Below are positions 1-11,420 of a stretch of 64,000 nt of DNA, in pieces. Source of the DNA: Pontederia crassipes (Eukaryota; Streptophyta; Magnoliopsida; Commelinales; Pontederiaceae); the NCBI GenBank assembly GCA_030549335.1, contig CM060195.1, positions 13,297,501-13,361,500 of the forward strand, given 5' to 3'. The notes under the pieces were generated by a model. That model had not been told where the DNA came from and did no database searches. It saw nothing but the letters and a program-made list of their open reading frames with translations. The position numbers and the translations under genes were made by a program. Every line of letters starts with the position of its first letter. Within the stretch, counting starts at the first letter, position 1.

Positions 1-1019
1 ATAATTGATGGAGTTTATGCATAGTCAACAATCTAATGCTCAAAATTAAACAACACCATCATCTTGTGAACAATCACTTGACGCATAAGATGAATGACTT
101 GAGACATAAGATGAAGATGATGATAATGAAAGCACCTAAAAGGATGCTAATGTATGTCCCTTTGTCCTATGATGTTATGAAAGATGTTAAAGTAAAGTAA
201 TGATAAGTTATGATATACTTTAGCATAATGATATACATTGGCATAATGTTAATGATGGTATATATTTATCTTCTCTTGTCATGATGCTTATTGACATATC
301 ATATAGAGTGCATATGTAGCTCATAGCATGCTCATGCTCTATATTTTCATTATGATGCAACAATGATATTTAGAGATTATGTTATAGGATCATAGCATGT
401 ATGGACCTCAACATACTCTAACGGGAGAAATCTCCTGCACCTCATGGATCCGTCCAGGTATGAACGAGGCTTAGACACATCGGTGGAGATCTCATGACGG
501 AGACATTGCACATGAGACAGTCGGGTTACGATCCAAGTTATCTTATAGTCTTTTACATTATGATGATAGACTCTTATTGAGTCAAGTATGTATGACCTAT
601 GAGCTTTTGAGTCGTGTACTTTTATATGAACTCAGTTATGTATTATGAACCTTATGTTGGGTTTTATATTAGAGCGTATGTGGTCAATGAGCTAGTTTGT
701 TATCTTGGGATTTATTTGGTTATGAAGACTTCCGTTGTTTTTATGATAATGTTATTTTATGTTATTAATGATTTACGTTATATTATTATATTTCCGTTGC
801 AATGTTATGTCAAATTAGGTTATAAAAATAACGCCACCTAAGATTCGACAACTAATTTGGAGTTGGATTTTGGGGGCGTTAAAAGATTTGTTTATATATC
901 TATTATTTATGTATATAACATTAAAATTTGATAATGGTAATAAAATATTTGTGTAGAAAAAAATTGGAAGTGATGACATGGAACATTCATTCATTGTGAG
1001 AATGTTTTGGGACATACGA

Positions 1020-1257
1020 AAGAATATGACAAAAATGGAGAGGAAGCATGCACTTTAAATATGTGAAAGATCAACCATTTCAATAAGCTTTGAAGAATGT
1101 GCCTGATGGAATGGACAAAAGAGTTTGGGAATGGCTTGTTAAAGAGTATTATAATAGTAAAAGTTTTAAGGTATGATTATTTGATGAAATTATTATGATT
1201 ATAAATTTTATTATGATGTTTATATGTAATATATATATATATATATATATATATATG

Positions 1258-1311
<54 letters not shown>

Positions 1312-1920
1312 CATTATTGTGTATGTTATATGTTAATATAGGATGCAAGTGAAAGGAATGCAAGAAATAGAACAAAATTAACTATACCTTTTAGAGAGTT
1401 CATTTATCAACAAATATATCTTAATATTCAATATTAATATTCTTTTCTTTCATTTTTTACTTGATATCTCATTGTCTTTTATGTAAAGGGAGATAAAGAT
1501 GGTAATCCACTGGATATTGCAATTTTTTTTAGACACGCAAGAAAAATAACAAACTTGTTGAACTAGAGACCATTGAAAGATATGTATGTTTAATAATAGT
1601 TTTTCATTTGATCTTCATGAAATTTTTATTAATATGAGTTTATTTTTTTAGGCTGCACTTTCCGCAATAGAAGTAGTGGAGTGATGTTTTGGTCCTAAAA
1701 AAATGTAATCATGTGATTGACTTTGGTGGCAGAATTACATAAAAAAATGAAAGAAAATAGTTCTTAGAAGTATGAATTATTGGATAAGTTATGTATTGAA
1801 GAAAACAAACTACTAAAAGAACATGTAGCTTCTGGAATGTCAATTGCAATAATTGATGGAGTTTATGCATAGTCAACAATCTAATGCTCAAAATTAAACA
1901 ACACCATCATCTTGTGAACA
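1020..1920 (+). pseudogene. PF03004-type (Ptta/En/Spm) CACTA transposase remnant, copy 1
   Basis: Four exon-like blocks can be read with plausible GT/AG borders. Block A ends at 1170 and block B starts at 1342. Block C is about 1490-1587 and block D starts at 1652. Translated pieces match the plant Transposase_24 family as I know it: VWEWLVKEYY in A, ASERNARNRTKLT in B, KDGNP followed after a frameshift by ETIERY in C, and FGP plus a GGR stretch in D. Breaks include an in-frame stop in block A unique to this copy (CAA to TAA near 1083), a 1-bp frameshift in block C near 1545, a TGA in block D near 1682, and loss of ten codons at the start of block D. These proteins accompany TNPD in CACTA elements. 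This copy cannot encode one. Confidence 0.8.
1229..1311. repeat. (TA)n(GATA)n microsatellite, copy 1
   Basis: Compound microsatellite in the intron between blocks A and B. About 28 bp of TA is followed by about 54 bp of GATA. The equivalent tracts in copies 2 and 3 are shorter. Confidence 0.95.
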
Positions 1921-2866
1921 ATCACTTGACGCATAAGATGAATGACTTGAGACATAAGATGAAGATGATGATAATGAAAGCACATAAAAGGATGCTAATG
2001 TATGTCCCTTTGTCTTATGATGTTATGAAAGATGTTAAAGTAAAGTAATGATAAGTTATGATATACTTTAGCATAATGATATACATTGGCATAATGTTAA
2101 TGATGGTATATATTTATCTTCTCTTGTCATGATGCTTATTGACATATCATATAGAGTGCATATGTAGCTCATAGCATGCTCATGCTCTATATTTTCATTA
2201 TGATGCAACAATTATATTTAGAGATTATGTTATAGGATCATAGCATGTATGGACCTCAACATACTCTAACGGGAGAAATCTCTTGCACCTCATGGATCCG
2301 TCCAGGTATGAACGAGACTTAGACACATCGGTGGAGATCTCATGATGAAGACATTGCACATGAGACAGTCGGGTTACGATCCAAGTTATCTTATAGTCTT
2401 TTACATTATGATGATAGACTCTTATTGAGTCAAGTATGTATGACCTATGAGCTTTTGAGTCGTGTACTTTTATATGAACTCAGTTATGTATTATGAACCC
2501 TATGTTGGGTTTTATATTAAAGCGTATGTGGTCAATGAGCTAGTTTGTTATCTTGGGATTTATTTGGTTATGAAGACTTCCGTTGTTTTTATGATAATGT
2601 TATTTTATGTTATTAATGATTTACGTTATATTATTATATTTCCGTTGCAATGTTATGTCAAATTAGGTTATAAAAATAACATCACCTAAGATTCGACAAC
2701 TAATTTGGAGTTGGATTTTGGGGGCGTTAAAAGATTTGTTTATATATCTATTATTTATGTATATAACATTAAAATTTGATAATGGTAATAAAATATTTGT
2801 GTAGAAAAAATTTGGAAGTGATGACATGGAACATTCATTCATTGTGAGAATGTTTTGGGACATACG

Positions 2867-3090
2867 AAAGAATATGACAAAAATGGAGAGGAAGAATGCA
2901 CTTTAAATATGTGAAAGATCAACCATTTCAACAAGCTTTGAAGAATGTGCCTGATGGAATGGACAAAAGAGTTTGGGAATGGCTTGTTAAAGAGTATTAT
3001 AATAGTAAAAGTTTTAAGGTATGATTATTTGATGAAATTATTATGATTATGATTTTTATTATGATGTTTATATGTAATATATATATATAT

Positions 3091-3135
<45 letters not shown>

Positions 3136-3770
3136 CATTATTGTGTATGTTATATGTTAATATAGGATGCAAGTGAAAGGAATGCAAGAAATAGAACAAA
3201 ATTAACTATACCTTTTAGAGAGTTCATTTATCAACAAATATATCTTAATATTCAATATTAATATTCTTTTCTTTCATTTTTTACTTGATATCTCATTGTC
3301 TTTTATGTAAAGGAAGATAAAGATGGTAATCCATCGGATATTGCAATTTTTTGTAGACACGCAAGAAAAATAACAAACTTGTTTAACTAGAGACCATTGA
3401 AAGATATGTATGTTTAATAATAGTTTTTCATTTGATCTTCATGAAATTTTTATTAATATGAGTTTATTTTTTTAGGCTGAAATACAAGAGATTGTACAAG
3501 CTGAACCTACACTTTTCGCAATAGAAGTAGTGGAGTGATGTTTTGGTCCTAAAAAATGTAGTCATGTGATTGACTTTGGTGGCAGAATTACATAAAAAAA
3601 TGAAAGAAAATAGTTCTTAGAAGTATGAATTATTGGATAAGTTATGTATTGAAGAAAACAAATTACTAAAAGAACATGTAGCTTCTGGAATGTCAATTGC
3701 AATAATTGATGGAGTTTATGCATAATCAACAATCTAATGCTCAAAATTAAACAACACCATCATCTTGTGA
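2867..3770 (+). pseudogene. PF03004-type CACTA transposase remnant, copy 2
   Basis: Same four-block layout as the copy at 1020-1920. Block A ends at 3018 and keeps CAA where copy 1 has a stop. Block D starts at 3476 and retains the ten codons missing from copy 1, including the IQEIVQAEPT motif typical of the family. The frameshift in block C and the stops in block D are shared with the other copies, so they predate the triplication. The leucine/lysine-rich tail (LLDKLCIEENKLLKEH) suggests a short coiled coil at the original C-terminal end. Not functional. Confidence 0.8.
3077..3135. repeat. (TA)n(GATA)n microsatellite, copy 2
   Basis: Same intronic position as in copy 1, about 59 bp in total. 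Confidence 0.95.
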
Positions 3771-4719
3771 ACAATCACTTGACGCATAAGATGAATGACT
3801 TGAGACATAAGATGAAGATGATGATAATGAAAGCACCTAAAAGGATGCTAATGTATGTCCATTTGTCCTATGATGTTATGAAAGATGTTAAAGTAAAGTA
3901 ATGATAAGTTATGATATACTTTAGCATAATGATATACATTGGCATAATGTTAATGATGGTATATATTTATCTTCTCTTGTCATGATGCTTATTCACATAT
4001 CATATAGAGTGCATGTGTAGCTCATAGCATGCTCATGCTCTATATTTTCATTATAATGCAACAATGATATTTAGAGATTATGTTATAGGATCATAGCATG
4101 TATGGACCTCAACATACTCTAACGAGAGAAATCTCCTGCACCTCATGGATCCGTCCATGTATGAACGAGGCTTAGACACATCGGTGGAGATCTCATGACA
4201 GAGACATTGCACATGAGACAGTCGGATTACGATCCAAGTTATCTTATAGTCTTTTACATTATGATGATAGACTCTTATTGAGTCAAGTATGTATGACCTA
4301 TGAGCTTTTGAGTCGTGTACTTTTATATGAACTCAGTTATGTATTATGAACCCTATGTTGGGTTTTATATTAGAGCGTATGTGGTCAATGAGCTAGTTTG
4401 TTATCTTGGGATTTATTTGGTTATGAAGACTTCCGTTGTTTTTATGATAATGTTATTTTATGTTATTAATGATTTACGTTATATTATTATATTTCCGTTG
4501 CAATGTTATGTCAAATTAGGTTATAAAAATAACACCACCTAAGATTCGACAACTAATTTGGAGTTGGATTTTGGGGGCGTTAAAAGATTTGTTTATATAT
4601 CTATTATTTATGTATATAACATTAAAATTTGATAATGGTAATAAAATATTTGTGTAGAAAAAATTTGGAAGTGATGACATGGAACATTCATTCATTGTGA
4701 GAATGTTTTGGGACATACG

Positions 4720-5750
4720 AAAGAATATGACAAAAATGGAGAGGAAGCATGCACTTTAAATATGTGAAAGATCAACCATTTCAACAAGCTTTGAAGAATG
4801 TGCCTGATGGAATGGACAAAAGAGTTTGGGAATGGCTTGTTAAAGAGTATTATAATAGTAAAAGTTTTAAGGTATGATTATTTGATGAAATTATTATGAT
4901 TATGATTTTTATTATGATGTTTATATGTAATATATATATATAGATAGATAGATAGATAGACATTATTGTGTATGTTATATGTTAATATAGGATGCAAGTG
5001 AAAGGAATGCAAGAAATAGAACAAAATTAACTATACCTTTTAGAGAGTTCATTTATCAACAAATATATCTTAATATTCAATATTAATATTCTTTTCTTTC
5101 ATTTTTTACTTGATATCTCATTGTCTTTTATGTAAAGGGAGATAAAGATGGTAATCCACCAGATATTGCAATTTTTTTTAGACACGCAAGAAAAATAACA
5201 AATTTGTTGAACTAGAGACCATTGAAAGATATGTATGTTTAATAATAGTTTTTCATTTGATCTTCATGAAATTTTTATTAATATGAGTTTATTTTTTTAG
5301 GCTGAAATACAAGAGATTGTACAAGCTGAACCTACACTTTCCGCAATAGAAGTAGTGGAGTGATGTTTTGGTCCTAAAAAATGTAGTCATGTGATTGACT
5401 TTGGTGGCAGAATTACATAAAAAAATGAAAGAAAATAGTTCTTAGAAGTAAGAATTATTGGATAAGTTATGTATTGAAGAAAACAAACTACTAAAAGAAC
5501 ATGTAGCTTCTGGAATGTCAATAGCAATAATTGATGGAGTTTATGCATAGTCAACAATCTAATGCTCAAAATTAAACAACACCATCATCTTGTGAACAAT
5601 CACTTGACGCATAAGGTTAATAAAAATAAAAAAATCTAATTTTTGTTTTATGTGCTAATTTATTATACATTTTTTATTTTAATAAAATTTTAATATAATT
5701 ATAGCCCTCTTTTGAAGCTAGAATGATTGTTTGGCGGATTGGAACTTTTG
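4720..5750 (+). pseudogene. PF03004-type CACTA transposase remnant, copy 3, with native 3' end
   Basis: Third copy of the transposase remnant. Block D starts at 5301 and carries the same TGA and TAA stops as copies 1 and 2. Only here does the sequence run on past the exon end at 5615 into an AT-rich intron (5616 to about 5703, ending TTATAG) and a short further exon-like stretch to about 5750. This copy therefore marks the original gene order, and the other two were added upstream. The tract to 6040 is AT-rich with no recognisable coding sequence. Confidence 0.75.
4929..4961. repeat. (TA)n(GATA)n microsatellite, copy 3
   Basis: Same intronic position, about 33 bp, the shortest of the three. 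Most of the length difference between the tandem units comes from these tracts. Confidence 0.95.
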
Positions 5751-6093
5751 GTTGGTGAGTACACAATCTCAGTTTCTTCTATTATTTTTAGTTTTATTAA
5801 AACTAATTCTCATTTTAATTTTACAGATTTTTTATGAATATTCGTTGAATTAGAAAGGAATATTATTGGAAAAAAAAGTCTTTCTATATGTTCTTGAACA
5901 TGTTCTTTAGAAGAGTTATTTGGAATTTTGTAAACATTTGAAATTAAATGTTGGATGTTGCATATGAATATCTGAGTTGAATATGGATAATTGATTTGAT
6001 ACTTGATGCTTTGAACATGAATGAGTTTGAATCTTATCAAATATTAAATTTTAAAATTTTAAAAATGTATTGACGATGATATATTTGTTCCCA

Positions 6094-6162
<69 letters not shown>

Positions 6163-6233
6163 AAGAAGAAGAAGAAGAAGAAGAAGAAGAAGAAGAAGAA
6201 GAAGAAGAAGAAGAAGAAGAAGAAGAAGAAGAA
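6094..6233. repeat. (AAT)n(AAG)n compound microsatellite
   Basis: About 40 bp of AAT repeats passes directly into about 100 bp of AAG repeats. It is purine-only on the plus strand over the AAG part. The apparent Asn/Lys reading frame through it is a by-product of the repeat. Confidence 0.97.
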
Positions 6234-6299
6234 AGTGTCCCTTAAAAAGTTTATTCTAATACATAAATAATGTCTTTAACGACTAGTTGAGTTATCCTT

Positions 6300-6537
6300 G
6301 TAATACAGGGGACCTAACATACTAATCGCTATTGAACTTTTAGGGAAGAGGATTATAGAAATCCCTACAAAAATCAACGGTCAGTTATTCACACTGAACG
6401 CTAAAATCTTTTAGCGACGGGATCTATAGCGAAGAGCCATGATCAATTTTGTTCTTGTCGTTGGTGAGTATTAACGTCAAGATGATAACTTTTAACGACT
6501 ACATATCTCTTCGCTAATGGCCTAATTTCTTATAGTG
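6300..6537 (+). mobile_element. Right subterminal region and terminus of a CACTA element
   Basis: Short TAGCGA and AACGACT-type motifs recur in both orientations from about 6320 to 6520. The stretch ends in TTCTTATAGTG at 6527-6537, which is a slightly mutated reverse complement of the usual plant CACTA terminus (CACTACAAGAA). The PF03004 remnants upstream have the orientation expected for such an element, so 1-6537 is best read as one CACTA element whose left end lies outside the window. Confidence 0.65.
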
Positions 6538-8260
6538 TGTCTTAATGACTAAACTCTTAGTCATAACAATTATGCAATTCACATGATCTCTTATGTTTCT
6601 TAAATAAAAAAAAAAATTGTGCACCGATTTTAATTTTGAAAACACATATTGCCCTTATGGCATTTCCATATATCATGTGTCATCTCATACTTTTCTTAAA
6701 TAAAAGTAGTTGTGAGCTGATTTAAAATTTGAAATCGCACATTATTCTCGTGGCATTTTCATATATCATGTGTCATCTCATTAGGAATCGTGAATCCTCA
6801 TGAGACTATTTTTCAGATATAATATGAAAGCACTCTTGTCATTCTACTCTCGCTGTTAGAAAATTTTTGCATATGCCTTATAATTTACATTTTCTTCAAA
6901 AAAATTTAGAACATCAAAATGAATGACATTGATTGATATCTCAGCTTTGTAAATTCGAAAGCTATCAATTCACTATATATTGTCTGAATTTTTGAACATA
7001 AAAAATTGATAAGCTTTAATTCATTGTCAAGTATACATACTTGAACTTGTTCTAAGTATATTAAAGTGTCATATGATTTGTAGGAGATTAATAAATCTAA
7101 TTGATGCAAAAATTTTACCCCTTCCCTTTTTTTTATATAAACTTTGTTGCTCTATTTAAAAATATAATATCTTAATTATTTAAACAATCAACATACTAGT
7201 AATTTTAATATTTTCAGAAATAATGAAATATTAATCATTCAATTGTGGCTAACTTTCTCGTGATGATAATAATGGTTGCACTAGCAAACATATAATTCTA
7301 TCAATTAAAATATATCACTGTACTGTTGACTTATCTACTAATAAAATGCAATTATCTAAACCATTTTTTTTGTTATGGTCCGATTAAAATTTATTTGAAG
7401 GCCATACATTTTTATCAATATGTAAGAATTTTAAAAACAAAATAACCCTTTACATAAACTTATATGTAAAATTATTCTAAAGCAGAACAATAATTAAAAA
7501 AAAAACTTGGCAACATGGGACTATCACATAAAAATAACATTTAGGATATATTACTATACGATTGTGATTGTGCCTGTGTTTGGACTTGTGTCTCAAATAA
7601 TCATATAAGAATGTCGCATCCATCATTTTGATTTGATAACATCTGAATGTTAGTTTCATGTATCATGCAAGAACAAGGTATTAACAATTATCGTCCCAAC
7701 AATATCTATAGCTGAGATCTGAATTTATTTGTATTAAAAAAATATATTTGAATTAACTTAATTTGCACACAGAAAAGAAACTGTGATCTTTTGGTTATAT
7801 GGGCCTCGATTTAGAAAGAAATTTTAAAAATATATCAATGTGGTGATTTAATTTCTAATTATTACTCGCACCAAAAGAATCTCCATAGACATATGACAAA
7901 ATAAAATTTAAATGAATATTTAATATTCAAGGGAGGTGTCGTTTTTCTTAATATGGCAAAAAAATATTGACCGTGGGAGTGTTTGGTAGGAGAATTCAAT
8001 ATTCCTACATTATGAACATAATGGACGAGAATAAATTATTCTTGCCTTAGTAAAAAACTTGATGTTCTTACTTTTTTTTTTCTTTTCTCACTATGCAGGA
8101 AGGAATATAAAGGAATGATAGATGTTTGACCAAAAAATCTTATTTCTTGCAGTATTTGATTGTTATCATTGGAACAAGCCTTTGTTCATGCCATTATTCT
8201 CATACCCCACACCCCATGTGGGTTCAATATAAATTCGTTATGCATCTACGGCTAGGATTT
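6538..8260. other. AT-rich intergenic stretch with a ~95-bp tandem duplication
   Basis: No gene is recognisable. Two diverged copies of a roughly 95-bp unit lie at about 6596-6691 and 6692-6785. Both contain TTCTTAAATAAA near the start and ATATATCATGTGTCATCTCA at the end. The rest is low-complexity AT-rich DNA. Confidence 0.7.
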
Positions 8261-8665
8261 CACTACAAGAAAACTGTGGGTTAGCGACGCAATATAGCAT
8301 CTCAAATGCTAGTGACGCTAAGTCGACGTCATTACCGTCGGTATAGCGTCTCAGTTGAGTCACAAAACTATGACGCAACTGGCCTCTCAATAGCATCACA
8401 TTAGCATTTATGTAGCATTTCTCAAAATAGACGCTAAAGCCAGCACCATAAAGACGCCAATTAGATGCTATTATTACGCGTGATGCAGCAAAAATGCATG
8501 ATTGTTGTAGCATCGACACTTTTTGACGTGCACATAGTGTCTCAAGCTTCGCGACGCACTGTTGACGCTAGCTTGGAATCGATATGGGCACCGAAAGTGT
8601 GCGCGGTTTTGGCGCCGCAATGTGTGACACTACGTGGCGTCATAGTAATGCGATGTTGTGTAGAT
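8261..8665 (+). repeat. Left subterminal motif array of the outer CACTA
   Basis: Begins with the 13-bp terminus and continues with frequent GACGC, GCGTC and TAGCATCTC-like motifs in both orientations. In CACTA elements such arrays are bound by the second transposon protein; here that role is inferred from position and repetition only. Confidence 0.75.
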
Positions 8666-8700
8666 GTCAATATAAAAATATATTTGATCACTTGACACAA

Positions 8701-9413
8701 GAGTAAATTTCAATGAAGGTCATCCAATTGAGGGGGCATTCCAGTAAAGTCATCCAACTTCATTTTGTAACACAACAGTCATCCAACTTTAGAATCATTT
8801 CAGCTAAGTTCATCGTGATCGGTTATAGCGAGTAAACTAGTAAACCGCTGATGTGGATGCTTATGTGGCACCACGTCAATATTTTCTCTCTCCTTCACGT
8901 CAGATTAAAAAATAAAAATTACCACGTCAACATTTTTCTCTCTACTCCATCCAAACTTTTCTTTTGTATCTATATGGTCATCCAACTTTTCAAAACTTTC
9001 CGACAAGGTCATTCAAGTTTTCAAAATTTCAATCGCAATCATATTAAAAACTTAAAATAATAAATAATAAATAATAAATAATAAACATAAAAATTAAAAA
9101 TTTGAAGACACTTAGACTGACAGTTCATTTTTTGGCATGATCCATTCATATCGATCCACTCAAACTTTTTATGCTGACGTGACAACTTTTATTTTTTTAA
9201 TCTGGCAAGGAGGAAAGAGAAAATGCTGACGTGGATCCATGTAAGCATCTAAATTCAAGTGTCACGTCAGCGGTTTACTGATTTACTGGCTATAACCGGT
9301 CACGATGACCTCGGATGAAATGATTCTAAAGTTAGATGACCATCTTGTTACAAAATAAAGTTGGATGACCTTATTGGGAATGCCTCTAAGTTGGATGACC
9401 ATTAAATTTACTA
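8701..9413. mobile_element. Mutator-like MITE with long inverted repeats
   Basis: About 150-170 bp at the left end (starting GAGTAAATTTCAATGAAGG) is repeated as an imperfect reverse complement at the right end (ending at 9413). Shared landmarks are the CATCCAACTT motifs, TTAGAATCATTTCA, and the GTAAACC/GGTTTAC pair. The 10-bp direct repeat CTTGACACAA flanks the element at 8691-8700 and 9414-9423. That length fits the 9-11 bp target duplication of Mutator-like elements. The 0.7-kb interior has no coding sequence. A larger relative lies at 50104-51391. Confidence 0.88.
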
Positions 9414-9444
9414 CTTGACACAATAATATATAATATTAAAGATT

Positions 9445-9488
9445 TGTATGTATGTATGTATGTATGTATGTATGTATGTATGTATGTG
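9445..9488. repeat. (TGTA)n microsatellite
   Basis: About 11 units of a tetranucleotide repeat, in outer-CACTA DNA between the MITE and the nested CACTA. Confidence 0.95.
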
Positions 9489-9869
9489 TAATTAGAGATC
9501 TTACCTGGGAAGCTGGTCAATTGAGTCGACAAATTAATGCTACCTACACTACAATAAAATTGGCAATTAGCGACAAATTTTTGCGACGAATTTTTCATCA
9601 CTATATGCGTCAATAATAGCGATAAATTTACTATGAATTAGCGACAACTTTATTGCGACAATATCAGCGACAAATTTGCGAAGCAACATTTCTTGATGAA
9701 TTTTTGCGATAATTCAGCGACAAAAGAGCGACAAGATGTTTTGTCGCTGTACTTGGTTTTTTAGTTTTCATAAAATATATATTGGCGACAAAACAGAGAC
9801 AAAAATAGCGACAAGTTAAACCATTAAACCTTTTAGAAAAAAATAACATCAATCTTTTCGAAAACATCC

Positions 9870-10180
9870 TGTGCCCTAGTGTGCCGCCTGTCGCCACTGC
9901 CGCCTGCCCTGTTGCCGCTGCTGCCTGTCGCCGCTGCCGCCTGGCCTGTCTCCGCTGCCGCCTGTCGCCACTGCCGCCTGCCCTGTCGCCGCTGCCGCCT
10001 ATCGCCGTTGTCGCCACTACCGCCTGCCCTGTTGCCTGCCTTGTCGCCGTGCGTTGCTGCAGCCTGGAGACGTGCGTTGTTGTAGTCTGGAGTCGTGCGC
10101 TGCCGCCTGTTGCCGTGCATTGCTGCCATCTGCCGCCGTGTGTTGATGCTGTCTGTCGGTGTGCGTCGCTCATCGTGAGT
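9870..10180. repeat. C-rich GCCGCC/TGTCGCC minisatellite
   Basis: GC-rich island just inside the left subterminal array of the nested CACTA. It is made of imperfect short units built on TGCCGCC, TGTCGCC and TGCCCTG, with strong C-over-G bias on the plus strand. Open frames on both strands through it are low-complexity and not credible as proteins. From 10190 to 11420 the DNA turns AT-rich, with no recognised gene; it is probably the 5' leader and intron region of the TNPD gene. Confidence 0.8.
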
Positions 10181-11420
10181 TGCAGGTACCCCCTTCCTCC
10201 CTCCCTTCCTCTCTTAGTCAATGGTGTATCCGTTTGATTGATCAAAACCTTCCTAACATTTATACCATCCAAAGAGATGGGTTCAGATATCAAATCATCA
10301 AACATTGGAAGAAAAACACGAAACCAATTGATAAAATTGATTTAAAAAGTACTTAATGTTTCCTCTTTAAAATAGTTTCTATATGCTCAATCTCTCTACA
10401 ACACATCAAGCTTAGGATAAAGATCATAATGCAACTGATATCAATGTCGGGAAATAACCTAATATAATTTGCCCCTTTACCTAGTCAAAATAAATGTATA
10501 GAACCTTGCTTCATATGACTTTGAAAATGTATTAGAAGTTCTGGTGGAGTGAGTTCTGTTGTTTTCAACTCAAGTAAGTTGTTCATCTCAAAAAGAAAAT
10601 ATTATATAAGATGTTCAAACACTCATGTCCACTGTTAAATCTAGAAGTAGATGCATGAGAAAATGTGTTGTAAGATGGAATTGTCACATTGATCAACTTA
10701 GTGAGGCATAACATTTCTTAAGAACTTAATTTTGAGAGATATGTAACATATCCAAGTACAATGCTTACAAAAAAAATACAGACCTCTAGAACTGGTTTGT
10801 CACACTTGAATCTACACTGACCCATTCATTCTCTGAACACAGTATTCGGCACATTTATGAAAGGGATTTGATGCATTTTGCCTGGTTCCCTGTGCAGGCA
10901 GGTTTCTCTCTTACCACTTGGACATTACATTCATCTTTTTCTCAAAGTTGATGGCATCTACTCACATTATCAAACAGTTATTGATAAATTATTATGGTAC
11001 CTTTGAACTCTTTGCTCAAATAAATCTTAACCATAATCATAACCTTAAAATCACATTCCTAAACTTCTATTCATCTTTGCTCCATTCATTTTTATATTGT
11101 GCTCTATTATGTATTATTTCATTTTCCAGCTTTAAGATTGCTGCATATGGTTTCAACTATATTGATGTCTAATTCCTCATTTATCTTCAAATATTTAAAA
11201 TTAATATTGATGATAAAAAGGGTTTTCTTTTCCTTTTTCTTTAGCTTCATGTAGAAATCTCAATCTGCTCACATCAACTTAAGTAACTTAATTTAGTAGT
11301 CTTCATGTAGAAATGCCTTCTCTTAACTTATATTGTATTTTGCATTTGAATTAATTAAATATATGTAGTTGATTATCTAAAGACAATTATTTATTTCAAT
11401 TTGTTCAGTCATTAGTCACA

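Larger units (their letters stand above)
1..5615 (+). repeat. Three tandem copies of a ~1.85-kb unit plus an 89-bp fourth
   Basis: Units run 1-1848, 1849-3701 and 3702-5526, and a partial fourth copy occupies 5527-5615. Copies are near identical. The visible differences are microsatellite length, scattered substitutions and a 30-bp deletion in copy 1 near 1656. Each unit holds an upstream segment of about 0.9 kb followed by four exon-like blocks of a PF03004-type CACTA transposase. The fourth copy follows the others up to the end of its last exon-like block and then runs into a GT-starting, intron-like sequence at 5616. The duplication junction therefore sits at an exon end. The upstream segment contains a stretch ending in GGGGGCGTTA (about 872-881), which resembles the 3' end of the gypsy LTR at 61734. 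Confidence 0.93.

Noticed and set aside
6070-6270. Open frame of poly-Asn followed by poly-Lys
   Set aside because: It is the translation of the (AAT)n(AAG)n microsatellite and has no other content.
6300-6537. Host regulatory array of TAGCGA motifs
   Set aside because: The motifs sit beside a CACTA-like terminus and fit a transposon subterminal region better.
9664-10305. Open frames of 98-213 codons around the GCCGCC repeat
   Set aside because: They follow the minisatellite and the CACTA subterminal array; composition is purely repeat-driven.
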